A DNA stretch of 64,000 nucleotides from Lysobacter oculi (GCF_003293695.1 NZ_CP029556.1:568001-632000), one strand, 5' to 3'; shown: positions 9,167 to 17,454, counted from the first letter of the stretch. The notes: a model not told the origin generated them from the letters alone. Numbers and translations: made by a program.

Positions 9167-9811
9167 ATGCCCGCCCTGACCGTTGCCCGTCAACCCGATG
9201 CCGCCGCCCGCTGGTACGCCAGCGAGGCCGGCCTGGCCCTGTTGGCCAGCGAGTTGCCCAGCCTGTACGAGGCGCTGTCGGCGCGTCCGGGGCTGCCGTG
9301 GCTGGCGTTCAGCGCGGTGCCAAGGCCGGCATCCATCGACCAGCCGCATGGGCTGTGGCTCTGCCCCGGCCCGTCGGGTTGGATGGGCGATGTCGCCTGT
9401 GCGGATGCCTTGCCGCTGGCAAGCGAGTCGGTCGGCGCCATCGTGCTGCAGCATGTTAAAGGCGCGCCGGTCGAGGCCTGGCTGGCCGAATGCGAGCGCG
9501 TGCTGGTGCCGGGCGGGCGGCTGACGGTCTTCTCGCTCAATCCGTTGTCGCCGTATCGCGGGCACTGGTTCGGCGAAGGCGTGTCCGGGCGCGAGCCGGT
9601 GACCTGGCGTCGCCGCCTGAAACGCGCCGGGCTGGTGCCGGAGCCGGTGGCGCAGGGGCTCGGGCCGCGCTGGCGAAGCCGCATCGAACCCCAGCTCCAG
9701 CTCGGGGCTGGCGCACGTGCCGCCTACCTGTTGGCCGCCGAGAAACGCCGCATGCCGTTGACGATGAGGCGCCTGCCGGCGTTCGTGCCGGCGATGGGCG
9801 ACGTGGCGTGA
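9167..9811 (+). CDS. Class I SAM-dependent methyltransferase (YafS-like)
   Basis: This protein of about 214 residues resembles Methyltransf_11 proteins found between gloB and rnhA in other gammaproteobacteria (yafS position). Visible landmarks are an [19 protein letters not shown] acidic/post-II stretch and [19 protein letters not shown], the usual motif III region. The glycine-rich SAM loop is poorly kept ([10 protein letters not shown]). The substrate is unknown. I chose the ATG at 9167; 9134 would run into the 5' end of divergent gloB. A -10-like TAGAAT ends eight bases before this ATG. It overlaps the possible GTG start of rnhA. Confidence 0.75.
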   Translation: MPALTVARQPDAAARWYASEAGLALLASELPSLYEALSARPGLPWLAFSAVPRPASIDQPHGLWLCPGPSGWMGDVACADALPLASESVGAIVLQHVKGAPVEAWLAECERVLVPGGRLTVFSLNPLSPYRGHWFGEGVSGREPVTWRRRLKRAGLVPEPVAQGLGPRWRSRIEPQLQLGAGARAAYLLAAEKRRMPLTMRRLPAFVPAMGDVA

Positions 9812-9819
9812 CGGCGGCG

Positions 9820-10269
9820 ATGAAGGCGATCGAGGCGCATACCGATGGCGCCTGCCTCGGCAATCCCGGCCCCGGCGGCTGGGGCGCGTTGCTGCGCTAC
9901 GGCGCCAAGGAGCGCGAACTGGCCGGCGGCGAGCCCGACACCACCAACAACCGGATGGAGCTGATGGCGGCCATCGCCGCGCTCGAAGCGCTGACCGAGC
10001 CCTGCCAGGTCGCGCTGCATACCGATTCGCGCTACGTCCAGCAGGGCATCTCCGAATGGCTGCCCAACTGGGTGCGCCGCGGCTGGAAAACCGCCGCCGG
10101 CGCGCCGGTCAAGAACCAGGACCTGTGGCAGCGCCTGGACGCGGCGGCGCGGCGGCATCGCATCGAATGGAAGTGGGTCAAGGGCCATGCCGGCCACCCG
10201 GACAATGAACGCGTGGACGCGCTGGCCCGCGACGCGGCGATCAAAGTGAAACAGGAAGGACAGGCTTGA
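9820..10269 (+). CDS. rnhA: Ribonuclease HI
   Basis: A 149-residue RNase H1, close to the 155 of E. coli. The catalytic carboxylates are present: Asp9 (HTDGAC), Glu47 (NNRMELMA), Asp69 (HTDSRY) and Asp133 (NERVDALA). The catalytic histidine is in KGHAGH. It removes RNA from RNA-DNA hybrids, such as primers and R-loops. The start is taken at the ATG (9820); a GTG at 9808 overlapping the upstream stop is an alternative. The stop overlaps the dnaQ start (TGATG), giving the widely conserved divergent-to-gloB unit methyltransferase-rnhA-dnaQ. Confidence 0.96.
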   Translation: MKAIEAHTDGACLGNPGPGGWGALLRYGAKERELAGGEPDTTNNRMELMAAIAALEALTEPCQVALHTDSRYVQQGISEWLPNWVRRGWKTAAGAPVKNQDLWQRLDAAARRHRIEWKWVKGHAGHPDNERVDALARDAAIKVKQEGQA

Positions 10270-11024
10270 TGCGGCAGATCGTGCTGGATACCGAAACCAC
10301 CGGGCTGGAATGGCGCAAGGGCAACCGTGTGGTCGAGATCGGCTGCGTGGAACTGGTCGAGCGCCGGCCCACCGGCCGCACCTTCCACCGCTACCTCAAG
10401 CCCGACTGCGCGTTCGAGGAAGGCGCACAGGAGGTCACCGGCCTCACGCTCGAGTTCCTGGCCGACAAGCCCAAGTTCGAGGAAGTGGCCGAGGAGTTCC
10501 TCGACTTCATCCGTGGCGCCGAGCTCATCATCCACAACGCCAAGTTCGACATCGGCTTCCTTGACAACGAACTGCGTGGCGTCGGTCCGCACCTGGGCAG
10601 CATGGCCGACCATGCCGGCGTGCTCGACACGCTGGAGATGGCGCGGCTGCGCTGGCCCGGGCAGCGCAACTCGCTGGACGCGCTGTGCCGGCGGCTGGAT
10701 GTCGAGAACGGCCACCGCACGCTGCACGGCGCCTTGCTCGATGCCGAGATCCTGGCCGATGTCTATCTGGCGATGACCGCCGGGCAGGGCGAGATCGGTT
10801 TCGATGCGGCAGCCGATGCCGTCGATGTCGCGTCCGCCCACGCCGCGGCGCAGGCGTTGCTGGCGCAGGCCGGCAGCCTGGGGCCGCGTCCGCGCGTGGT
10901 GGTGGGCGATGACGAGCGCGGCGCCCACGAAGCCCGCCTCGACGCCATCCAGAAGAAGCTCGACAAGGCCGCCGTGCCGGAGAAACCCGCGCCGGTCGTG
11001 CTCTGGCGCGCGCTGGCGGGCTGA
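10269..11024 (+). CDS. dnaQ: DNA polymerase III epsilon subunit (3'-5' proofreading exonuclease)
   Basis: A 251-residue DEDDh exonuclease. Exo I is DTETTG (Asp7, Glu9), Exo II lies in HNAKFDIGF, and Exo III in LHGALLDAEILADVY. A C-terminal tail of about 60 residues (LDKAAVPEKPAPVVLWRA) binds the polymerase alpha subunit. It proofreads for the replicative polymerase core. The ATG overlaps the rnhA stop by one base, so the two are translationally coupled. It converges with the PP2C gene, leaving only 15 bases between stops. Confidence 0.96.
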   Translation: MRQIVLDTETTGLEWRKGNRVVEIGCVELVERRPTGRTFHRYLKPDCAFEEGAQEVTGLTLEFLADKPKFEEVAEEFLDFIRGAELIIHNAKFDIGFLDNELRGVGPHLGSMADHAGVLDTLEMARLRWPGQRNSLDALCRRLDVENGHRTLHGALLDAEILADVYLAMTAGQGEIGFDAAADAVDVASAHAAAQALLAQAGSLGPRPRVVVGDDERGAHEARLDAIQKKLDKAAVPEKPAPVVLWRALAG

Positions 11025-11039
11025 AGCCGCGACGTCGCC

Positions 11040-11744
11040 TCAGCGGCAGCGCAGGACCAGCACCGTGATGTTGTCGCTGCCGCCGTTGTCGAGCGCGGCG
11101 GCCACCAGCGTGTCGGCGCATTCCTGCGCGGTCAGGCCGGGGCGGGCGAGGATCTCCGCGATCGCCGCATCGTCCACTTCCTCGGTCAGCCCGTCGCTGC
11201 ACAGCAGCAGCTGCATGCCGCCGGCAAACGTGCCGGTGAGCCGTTCGATGTCGAGCTGCGCCGGGTCGGTCACGCCCAGCGCCTGCGTCACCACCTTGCG
11301 CTGCGGGTGGCGCCGCGCTTCCTCCGCGCCCAGCGTGCCCTGCGCGATGAGCTCCTGCACGTAGCTGTGGTCGTGCGAGAGCTGCACCAGCTTGCCGTCC
11401 TGCCACAGGTAGGCGCGGCTGTCGCCGACCCAGGCCACTTCGAAGCGCGGTCCCTGCACGCGGGCTGCGACCACGGTGGTGCCCATCGGCAGCGCGTCGC
11501 GGCGGTTGCGCGGACTGCGCAGGATGTCTTCGCCGGCGATGCGGATGGCCTGCGCCAGCGGCGTGCCGTCGCGGACCTCGCGCACCACGGTTTCGCGCGC
11601 GATGGCGCTGGCGACTTCGCCGTATTCGTGGCCGCCCATGCCGTCGGCCACCAGCCACAAGCCGAGCCCGCCATCGCCGTGGTAGGTGTCCTCGTTGAGG
11701 GCGCGACGCAGGCCGGGATGGGTGATGTGGCCGAATTCGATCAT
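11040..11744 (-). CDS. PP2C-family serine/threonine protein phosphatase
   Basis: This 234-residue soluble PP2C (PPM) phosphatase dephosphorylates Ser/Thr using two metal ions. The metal-binding motifs are visible: NEDTY near residue 18, LVADGMGGHEYGE at 32-43, LCSDGLTEEV in the second half and GGSDNITVLVL close to the C-terminus. There are no extra sensor domains. No partner kinase is in the window, and kinases of the Stk/PpkA type are the usual partners. The start was placed at the ATG giving MIEFGHITHPGLRR, which matches relatives; an in-frame extension to 11801 looks spurious. Confidence 0.85.
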   Translation of the reverse strand: MIEFGHITHPGLRRALNEDTYHGDGGLGLWLVADGMGGHEYGEVASAIARETVVREVRDGTPLAQAIRIAGEDILRSPRNRRDALPMGTTVVAARVQGPRFEVAWVGDSRAYLWQDGKLVQLSHDHSYVQELIAQGTLGAEEARRHPQRKVVTQALGVTDPAQLDIERLTGTFAGGMQLLLCSDGLTEEVDDAAIAEILARPGLTAQECADTLVAAALDNGGSDNITVLVLRCR

Positions 11745-11825
11745 GCGGTCAGGGCGCGGGGGACGATGCAGCATCATCGCGGCGGTGGGTGCGCGCGGCA
11801 AGGTGGGGATGGAAGACGGACAACA

Positions 11826-11852
11826 AAAAACGCCCCGCGAGGGGGCGTTTTT
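11826..11852 (-). terminator. Terminator of tRNA-Ser(CGA), possibly bidirectional
   Basis: AAAAACGCCCC (11826-11836) pairs perfectly with GGGGCGTTTTT (11842-11852) around a five-base loop. On the minus strand it lies just after the tRNA and ends in a T-run. Confidence 0.88.
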
Positions 11853-11859
11853 CGTTATC

Positions 11860-11950
11860 TGGCGGAGAGGGGGGGATTCGAACCCCCGATACGCTATTAA
11901 CGTATGCCTGATTTCGAGTCAGGTACATTCAACCACTCTGCCACCTCTCC
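11860..11950 (-). tRNA. tRNA-Ser (anticodon CGA)
   Basis: On the minus strand GGAGAGG (from 11950) pairs with CCTCTCC before an encoded GCCA ending at 11860. The anticodon loop reads CTCGAAA (anticodon CGA), and the long variable arm expected of serine tRNAs is present, giving 91 bases. It has its own sigma-70 promoter and terminator. Confidence 0.96.
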
Positions 11951-11969
11951 GGCGTGCAGCGAGCCGCAC

Positions 11970-11998
11970 ATGATACGGACGGCGCGGGGCCGCCACAA
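11970..11998 (-). promoter_or_regulatory. Sigma-70 promoter of tRNA-Ser(CGA)
   Basis: On the minus strand TTGTGG (11998-11993) and TATCAT (11975-11970) are separated by exactly 17 bases. The transcript would begin about 12-13 bases before the tRNA 5' end. Confidence 0.65.
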
Positions 11999-12035
11999 GT
12001 GACGGTAAACTGGGCCTTTCCACGGGAGCGTGTCG

Positions 12036-12440
12036 ATGTCCGAGATCCTGGTGCCGGTGTCCTTCGGTGAGCTGCTGGACAAGATCGCCATCCTGCAGAT
12101 CAAGTCCGAGCGGATGAAGGACGAGGCCAAGCTGGCCAATGTCCGCAACGAGCTGTCCGCGCTGGAGAAGACGTGGATGGCGCATCCCGCCGCCGGCCAC
12201 GACATCGCCCAACTGCGCCAGGCGCTGAAGGCCGTCAACGAGCGGCTGTGGGTGATCGAGGACGACATCCGCGTCAAGGAAAAAGCGCAGGCCTTCGATG
12301 ACGGCTTCGTCCAGCTGGCCCGCAGCGTCTATTTCGAGAACGACGAGCGCGCGCGCATCAAGAAGGACATCAACCTGGCGCTGGGTTCCAGCTACATCGA
12401 AGAGAAGTCGTACGAGGACTACCGCGCGCCTTCGGCCTGA
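12036..12440 (+). CDS. DUF6165 family protein
   Basis: A 134-residue, charged, mostly helical cytoplasmic protein with no signal peptide or membrane segment. It matches the DUF6165 family, which has no established function. Conserved-looking segments are PVSFGELLDKIAILQIKSERM near the start and the C-terminal INLALGSSYIEEKSY. The central region is probably coiled coil. The ATG at 12036 has GGGAG eight bases upstream; a GTG six bases earlier is too close to it. Its 3' end overlaps the convergent glycosyltransferase gene by 22 bases, and kdkA is next door. An LPS-core role is therefore a guess from context only. Confidence 0.8.
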   Translation: MSEILVPVSFGELLDKIAILQIKSERMKDEAKLANVRNELSALEKTWMAHPAAGHDIAQLRQALKAVNERLWVIEDDIRVKEKAQAFDDGFVQLARSVYFENDERARIKKDINLALGSSYIEEKSYEDYRAPSA

Positions 12441-13498
12441 AACGCGCGGAACCGTTCGAAGGCGGCGATGGCATCGTCCACCGTCACCAGGTCCATCACG
12501 CCGTCGAACTCGATCTTGGCGCCCCACTTGAGTTCGCTGGCCGGCTTGCCGAGGAATTTCCGCGCGGCATCGTCGTAACGGTCCACGCAGAAACGCACAT
12601 CCGAATACGGCCCGCTGCGGCGTGGATTGCTGGCGGCATGCAGGCCCAGCACCCGGGTGCCCATGGCGTTGGCGATGTGCATGGGGCCGGAATCCGGCGT
12701 CACCAGCAGGTCGGCGCGGGCGAGCAGGGCGGGCAGCTGCTTCAGGGTGTCTTTCCCGATCAGGTCGAGCGGCGCCAATTCCATCTGCGCGATGATCGCG
12801 TCGCCCAGTTCGCGTTCCAGCGGGCTGCGACCGCCGCACAGCACCACCCGCCAGCCTTCGGCGGCGGCGTGGTTGGCCAGCGCGGCGTAACGCTCAGGCC
12901 GCCAGTTGCGGCGCGCGTGGCTGGAGGCCGGTGAAATCATCAGCACCGGGTGGCCGTCGTCCACCCATTGCGCGCGCGCCCATTCGAACGCGGCCTCGGG
13001 CACGGGCATGTCCCAAGCGACATCGCGCTGCACCAGCCCGAGCGGCTCGCAGAAGCTGCCAAGGGCGTCGAGCACATGGATGCCGGGCCGGTCGGGAATG
13101 CGCTCGTTGATGAAGACGCCATGCAGGTCCTTCGAACGCGCCTTGTCGTAGCCGATGCGCCGGCGCGCCGGAATGAACGCCGACAGCAGGTTGGCGCGGG
13201 CGGCTACCTGCATCTGCAGCAGCACATCGAAACGCTTGCGCGGCCCCAGATGCGCCTTCAATGCCTTGCGCAGCGCCCACATCCCGCGCAGGCCGCTCTT
13301 CTTGTCGTATTCGACGAAATGCACGCCGGGCAGCCCGTCCAGCAACCGGCGCTCGCCCTTGCCGATGACCCAGGTCAGTTCCACTTCGGGCCACGCCGCG
13401 CGCAAGGTGCGGATCAACGGCAGCACATGGGTGACATCGCCCAGTGCCGACAGGCGCAGCAGGCAGATGGATGCAGGAGCGGGCGCGGGGATGTGCAC
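12419..13498 (-). CDS. Glycosyltransferase family 9 (heptosyltransferase-like)
   Basis: This 359-residue GT-B protein resembles ADP-heptose:LPS heptosyltransferases. The N-terminal Rossmann start is ICLLRLSALGDVTHVLPLI. The C-terminal half has LMISPASSHARRNWRPERYAAL and the nucleotide-sugar signature TPDSGPMHIANAMGTRVLGLH. Such enzymes add heptose to the inner core of lipopolysaccharide at the cytoplasmic face. GTG at 13498 gives the family-like start; no ATG lies near. It diverges from kdkA with only 21 bases between starts, which supports an LPS-core role. The acceptor sugar cannot be told from sequence alone. Confidence 0.88.
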   Translation of the reverse strand: MHIPAPAPASICLLRLSALGDVTHVLPLIRTLRAAWPEVELTWVIGKGERRLLDGLPGVHFVEYDKKSGLRGMWALRKALKAHLGPRKRFDVLLQMQVAARANLLSAFIPARRRIGYDKARSKDLHGVFINERIPDRPGIHVLDALGSFCEPLGLVQRDVAWDMPVPEAAFEWARAQWVDDGHPVLMISPASSHARRNWRPERYAALANHAAAEGWRVVLCGGRSPLERELGDAIIAQMELAPLDLIGKDTLKQLPALLARADLLVTPDSGPMHIANAMGTRVLGLHAASNPRRSGPYSDVRFCVDRYDDAARKFLGKPASELKWGAKIEFDGVMDLVTVDDAIAAFERFRAFQAEGAR

Positions 13499-13504
13499 GT
13501 GGAT

Positions 13505-13513
13505 TGTTAGACT
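13505..13513 (+). promoter_or_regulatory. Extended -10 box immediately before kdkA
   Basis: TGTTAGACT is an extended -10 (TGn followed by TAGACT, 13508-13513), six bases before the kdkA ATG. No -35 is seen. If used, the mRNA would begin at or next to the start codon. Confidence 0.4.
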
Positions 13514-13519
13514 CGGGTC

Positions 13520-14278
13520 ATGTCGATGCGCGAATCCAGCGAAACCATGCTGCCGTTACACCATGCGCGCGGGGATGGCGCCATTGTGTTCGACGCCCGC
13601 GCGTTGCCGCAAACGCCGGCGCCGGAATGGTTCGATGCCGCGCACTGGGGCGCCGATGCGCAGCCGGTCGGCAGCGGTGGCCGTGGCGCCGCCTGGTTCA
13701 TCGATGCGCCGTCGGGCGCGATGGTGCTGCGGCGTTACCTGCGTGGCGGGTTGATGGCCAAGTTGAGCCACGACAGCTTTGTCTGGCGCGGGCAGGACGC
13801 CGTGCGCAGCTTCGCCGAGTTCCGCCTGCTGCAGGCGCTGCATGTGCAAGGCCTGCCGGTCCCGATGCCGCTGGCCGCCGCCTACTGGCGTTCGGGCCGC
13901 CGCTATCGCGCCGCCATCCTGCTACAACGCATCGTCGGCGTGCATTCCTTCGGCCACCGGGTGTTGGACGATGCGGCTTCGGCCCCTTGGCGCGAATGCG
14001 GGGCCCTGATCGCGCGCTTCCACCGTGCCGGGCTGGACCACCCCGACCTCAACGCGCACAACCTGCTGTTCGATGCCGGCAACGCAGGCTGGATGATCGA
14101 TTTCGACAAGGGCCGCATCCGTGCCGATGCGGCTTCGGGCTGGCGGCAGGCCAACCTTTCGCGCCTGCGCCGATCGCTGGACAAGATCACCGGCGGAGGC
14201 CAGGCCAGGGCGATCGAAGCCGGCTTCGCCCATCTGCTCCATGCGTATGATCAAGCCATGGCGGGAGGATCGACATGA
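13520..14278 (+). CDS. kdkA: 3-deoxy-D-manno-octulosonic acid (Kdo) kinase
   Basis: A 252-residue protein of the KdkA/RfaP lipopolysaccharide kinase family with a protein-kinase-like fold. The catalytic loop reads HPDLNAHNLLFD and the metal-binding segment IDFDKG. Earlier LRRYLRGG is the nucleotide-binding lysine/arginine strand. KdkA phosphorylates the single Kdo residue of lipid A-core in bacteria with a phosphorylated Kdo, such as Haemophilus and xanthomonads. An alternative ATG lies at 13526. It diverges from the family 9 glycosyltransferase and overlaps the next gene by four bases (ATGA). Confidence 0.9.
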   Translation: MSMRESSETMLPLHHARGDGAIVFDARALPQTPAPEWFDAAHWGADAQPVGSGGRGAAWFIDAPSGAMVLRRYLRGGLMAKLSHDSFVWRGQDAVRSFAEFRLLQALHVQGLPVPMPLAAAYWRSGRRYRAAILLQRIVGVHSFGHRVLDDAASAPWRECGALIARFHRAGLDHPDLNAHNLLFDAGNAGWMIDFDKGRIRADAASGWRQANLSRLRRSLDKITGGGQARAIEAGFAHLLHAYDQAMAGGST

Positions 14279-15036
14279 GCTGGAGCCTGCGGTTTCTCGG
14301 GACGGGTGGCGCGATGGCGGTGGCCGAATTCGGCAGCGCGATGGCCTGCATCGAGCGCGACGGCCGGCCGTGGCTTGCCATCGACTGCGGCTCCGAAGGC
14401 CTGACCCGCTACGTCGAGCATTACGGCGAATATCCGTGGGCGCTCTACATCACCCATGCCCATCTTGATCACGTCAGCGGCTTCGAGCGGCTGTTCGTCG
14501 ACACCATCTTCAACCCCGAGCGTCGCGGTCGCGTGCGCGTCTACTGCCCGACCGGCGTGCTGCCGTGGCTGCAGCGGCGCGTGGCGGAGTACCCGAACAC
14601 CTTGGCCGAAGGCGGCGCGAACTTCTGGGATGCCTTCCAGCTGATCATCGTCGGCGATCATTTCTGGCATGACGATGTGCGCATCGAAACCGTGCCGGTG
14701 CGCCACCACTGGCCTGACGCCGCCCACGGCCTGCGCCTCAAGGGCAGCCTGGTGTGGACCGGCGACACCCGCCCGATTCCCGAAGCGCTGGCGCGTTTCG
14801 CCGATGCCGGCGAACTGATCGCCCACGACTGCGCGCTGGTCGGCAACCCGTCGCACAGCGGCATCGAGGACCTTGAGCGCGAATACGACAAGGCGCTGCT
14901 GGCGCGCTGTCACCTGTATCACTACGGATCGGACGAGGAGATCGCGGCGCTGCGCGGTCGCGGCATGCGCGTGGCCGTCCCGGGCGAGGTGCTGGAACTG
15001 GTCGAGCCCGCGCCGGACGTCTTCAAGCAGGGCTGA
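14275..15036 (+). CDS. MBL-fold metallo-hydrolase
   Basis: A 253-residue metallo-beta-lactamase-fold protein. The zinc motif THAHLDH (His61, His63, Asp65, His66) follows a GTGGA start and a DCGSEG strand. Later ligands are probably the histidines in VRHHWPD, the Asp in WTGDTRP and the late LYHYG. The layout resembles RNase Z/phosphodiesterase-like members, but the substrate is unknown. Its start overlaps the kdkA stop, so the two are translationally coupled. Coupling to an LPS kinase might mean an envelope-related role, which is inference. The stop codon abuts the 3' end of the antisense SRP RNA. Confidence 0.82.
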   Translation: MSWSLRFLGTGGAMAVAEFGSAMACIERDGRPWLAIDCGSEGLTRYVEHYGEYPWALYITHAHLDHVSGFERLFVDTIFNPERRGRVRVYCPTGVLPWLQRRVAEYPNTLAEGGANFWDAFQLIIVGDHFWHDDVRIETVPVRHHWPDAAHGLRLKGSLVWTGDTRPIPEALARFADAGELIAHDCALVGNPSHSGIEDLEREYDKALLARCHLYHYGSDEEIAALRGRGMRVAVPGEVLELVEPAPDVFKQG

Positions 15037-15040
15037 AAAA

Positions 15041-15151
15041 GGTGGCGGCCCTGCCGACTTTCCCCGGCACCCGCATCGCCCGATACCGTTGCTGCCTTCC
15101 GGCCCTGGCGGGATTTTCGAGCTAGCGTCGCGGGGGGCCGACAGGGCCACC
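15041..15151 (-). ncRNA. ffs: Signal recognition particle RNA (4.5S RNA)
   Basis: On the minus strand the conserved SRP domain IV appears as CCAGGGCCGGAAGGCAGCA, closely matching the GGUCAGGUCCGGAAGGAAGCAGC hairpin that binds Ffh. The ends pair as expected for a single long hairpin: GGTGGCCCTG at the 5' end with CAGGGCCGCCACC at the 3' end. At 111 bases it is close to the 114 of E. coli 4.5S RNA. Five T residues follow at once (15040-15036), so the closing stem can double as the terminator. It lies 36 bases after tRNA-Ser(GGA) on the same strand, probably in one transcript. Confidence 0.92.
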
Positions 15152-15187
15152 ATGGACGTGCACCGCGCCATGCGCGATGACTGGAAT

Positions 15188-15280
15188 TGGCGGAGAGAGG
15201 GGGATTCGAACCCCCGAAGCGCGGTTTAGACGCTTACACACTTTCCAGGCGTGCTCCTTCAACCACTCGGACACCTCTCC
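15188..15280 (-). tRNA. tRNA-Ser (anticodon GGA)
   Basis: On the minus strand GGAGAGG (from 15280) pairs with TCTCTCC (one G-T pair) before an encoded GCCA ending at 15188. The anticodon loop CTGGAAA gives anticodon GGA. A long variable arm makes it 93 bases, as expected for serine tRNA. The SRP RNA follows downstream. Confidence 0.96.
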
Positions 15281-15319
15281 GTGTCGTGCGGTCGTCCGGG
15301 GACGGCGCGCGAGCCGGCC

Positions 15320-15348
15320 ATTCTAAGCGCGTGCCTGCCACAAGGCAA
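15320..15348 (-). promoter_or_regulatory. Sigma-70 promoter of the tRNA-Ser(GGA)-ffs unit
   Basis: On the minus strand TTGCCT (15348-15343) and TAGAAT (15325-15320) are 17 bases apart. They are followed by a GC-rich discriminator (GGCCGGC), the kind associated with stringent control of stable RNA genes. Confidence 0.7.
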
Positions 15349-15386
15349 AACAGCCGCTTGGCGGGGCCGGGCGGGGCAGCCCGGCG

Positions 15387-15395
15387 TGGCAGAAT
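15387..15395 (+). promoter_or_regulatory. Extended -10 box immediately before dnaX
   Basis: TGGCAGAAT reads as an extended -10 (TGn then CAGAAT, 15390-15395) and ends six bases before the dnaX ATG. There is no Shine-Dalgarno sequence there, which fits a leaderless transcript. No -35 is evident. Confidence 0.35.
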
Positions 15396-15401
15396 GACCG
15401 C

Positions 15402-17078
15402 ATGAGCTACCTCGTCCTCGCCCGCAAGTGGCGCCCGAAGAAATTCGCCGAACTGGTGGGGCAGGAGCACGTGGTCCGCGCGCTCACCAACGCGCTCGGC
15501 ACCGGCCGCGTCCACCACGCCTTCCTGTTCACCGGCACGCGTGGCGTCGGCAAGACCACCATCGCGCGCATCTTCGCCAAGTCGCTGAACTGCGAACAGG
15601 GCACCTCGGCGGAACCCTGTGGCGAGTGCCGGACGTGCCTGGACATCGACGCCGGCCGCTTCATCGACCTGCTGGAAATCGACGCCGCCTCCAACACCGG
15701 CGTGGACGATGTGCGTGAGCTGATCGACAACGCGCAGTACATGCCGAGCCGCGGCCGGGTGAAGGTCTACCTGATCGACGAAGTGCACATGCTGTCGAAG
15801 AACGCCTTCAACGCCTTGTTGAAGACGCTCGAGGAGCCGCCGGGACACGTCAAGTTCCTGCTCGCGACCACCGACCCGCAGAAGCTGCCGGTGACCGTGC
15901 TCTCGCGCTGCCTGCAGTTCAACCTGAAGCGGCTGGACCTGGGCCAGATCGAGGGCCAGATGCGTCGCATCCTGGGCGCGGAAGGCATCGGGTTCGAGGA
16001 TGGCGCGCTGCGCCAGCTCTCGCGCGCCGCCGATGGCAGCCTGCGCGATGGCCTGTCCCTGCTCGACCAGGCCATCGCCTATGGCGGTGGCGAGGTGGGC
16101 GATGCGGCGGTGGCGGCGATGCTCGGCACCGTGGACCGCGCCCGCATCGGTGCGCTGATCGACGCGCTGGCCGAAGCCGATGGCAGCAGGCTGATGGCCG
16201 AAGTCGAAGGCCTGGCGGAACTCTCGCCGGACTGGGGCCATGTGCTGGAAGCGTTCGCTGAAACGCTGCATCGCGTGCAGCTGCGCCAGCTGGTGCCGGC
16301 GATGCAGGTGCAGGATGACGGCGGCATCGACATCGTCGGGCTGGCCGAACGCCTGCGCCCGGAACTGGTGCAGCTCTGGTACCAGATGGCGGTCAATGGC
16401 GGGCGTGACCTGCCGATCGCGCCGTCGCCGCGCGTCGGCTTCGAAATGAGCCTGCTGCGGATGCTGGCGTTCCGGCCGGCGGGCGAAGGCGCTGCGGCAT
16501 CGACCGGATCAAGGCCCGCCGCCGCCACATCCCCCAAACCCGCCGTCAGCGGACGCGAGGCCGCCCGTGCGGCGATGGCCGAAGCGACCGCGCAGCCGGA
16601 ACCCGCGCCCGTGCCGCAGCGTGAGCGCGAAGCCGCGCCGGTCGCCCCGATGCGCGAAGACCCGCCGCTGCCGGCGACGCCGCGCGCCCTGTCGCTGGAT
16701 GCCGACAGCTGGCTGGAACTGCTGGCCGGCGTGCAGCTCAAGGGCTTGGCGAAGGAGCTCGCCGCGCATGTCGGCTTCATCGGTTACGAGGCGGGTGTGC
16801 TGACGCTTTCGCTCTCGGGCGATGACGAATTCCTGAAGACGCCGATGGCCGTCAAGCAACTCGGCGAATCGCTGGCCGGCGCGTTCGGCGTGGCGCCGCA
16901 GATCCGCCTCGAGGTGGCGAAGGCGGCCGGCGAGACGCTCAGCAAGCGCAACGCCCGCGAGCGCGACGCCCGCCACAGCGCGGCGGAAGACGCCTTCCTC
17001 AACGATCCCGACGTACAGCGGCTGATGCAGCAGGGCGCCAAGCTGGTGCCCGATTCCATCCGCCCGCTCGAAGACTGA
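15402..17078 (+). CDS. dnaX: DNA polymerase III subunits gamma/tau
   Basis: A 558-residue clamp-loader ATPase. Walker A is GTRGVGKT (45-52), the zinc module uses Cys64, Cys73, Cys76 and Cys79, and Walker B/DExx is VYLIDEVHML. SRC appears in the sensor-1 region (TVLSRCLQF). Domain III is followed by a Pro/Ala-rich linker (about 365-425) and a C-terminal tau domain that binds polymerase alpha and DnaB. It loads the sliding clamp together with HolA and HolB (holB is at 33.7 kb). I found no slippery heptamer in the correct frame near the linker, so only tau may be made. ybaB and recR follow in the usual order. Confidence 0.97.
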   Translation: MSYLVLARKWRPKKFAELVGQEHVVRALTNALGTGRVHHAFLFTGTRGVGKTTIARIFAKSLNCEQGTSAEPCGECRTCLDIDAGRFIDLLEIDAASNTGVDDVRELIDNAQYMPSRGRVKVYLIDEVHMLSKNAFNALLKTLEEPPGHVKFLLATTDPQKLPVTVLSRCLQFNLKRLDLGQIEGQMRRILGAEGIGFEDGALRQLSRAADGSLRDGLSLLDQAIAYGGGEVGDAAVAAMLGTVDRARIGALIDALAEADGSRLMAEVEGLAELSPDWGHVLEAFAETLHRVQLRQLVPAMQVQDDGGIDIVGLAERLRPELVQLWYQMAVNGGRDLPIAPSPRVGFEMSLLRMLAFRPAGEGAAASTGSRPAAATSPKPAVSGREAARAAMAEATAQPEPAPVPQREREAAPVAPMREDPPLPATPRALSLDADSWLELLAGVQLKGLAKELAAHVGFIGYEAGVLTLSLSGDDEFLKTPMAVKQLGESLAGAFGVAPQIRLEVAKAAGETLSKRNARERDARHSAAEDAFLNDPDVQRLMQQGAKLVPDSIRPLED

Positions 17079-17102
17079 CATCACGCAACAAGGAGCACCC
17101 CC

Positions 17103-17429
17103 ATGCGAGGCAACATCGCGCAATTGATGCAGCAGGCGCAGAAGATGCAGGAAAACCTGCAGCGCGCGCAGGAAGAACTGGCCAGCCTGGAAGTCACCGG
17201 CAACGCCGGCGGCGGCATGGTCACGGTGACGCTGAGCGGCAAGATGGAATGCCGCAAGGTGCGCATCGACCCGAGCGTGTTCTCCGATGCCGAAATGGCC
17301 GAGGACCTGATCGCCGCCGCCTTCAACGACGCGGTGAACAAGGCCAATGCCGCGAGCCAGGAAAAGATGGGCGCGGCCACCGCCGGCATGCCGATGCCGC
17401 CGGGCATGAAGCTGCCGGGGATGTTCTGA
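17103..17429 (+). CDS. ybaB: YbaB/EbfC family nucleoid-associated protein
   Basis: A 108-residue YbaB/EbfC protein. These small dimeric proteins bind DNA and alter nucleoid shape. The sequence has the N-terminal helix rich in Gln/Met ([13 protein letters not shown]), a central [20 protein letters not shown] strand region and a Pro/Gly/Met-rich tail. It starts at an ATG with AAGGAG at ideal spacing, 24 bases after dnaX and 25 before recR. The dnaX-ybaB-recR order is conserved across many bacteria. Confidence 0.94.
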   Translation: MRGNIAQLMQQAQKMQENLQRAQEELASLEVTGNAGGGMVTVTLSGKMECRKVRIDPSVFSDAEMAEDLIAAAFNDAVNKANAASQEKMGAATAGMPMPPGMKLPGMF

Positions 17430-17454
17430 GCGGCACGCCCGCGAGTAAGCGCCA

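Noticed and set aside
16500-16600. Possible programmed frameshift site in dnaX (TCCCCCAAACCC)
   Set aside because: The run does not form an X-XXY-YYZ heptamer in the zero frame, and no strong downstream hairpin was noticed.
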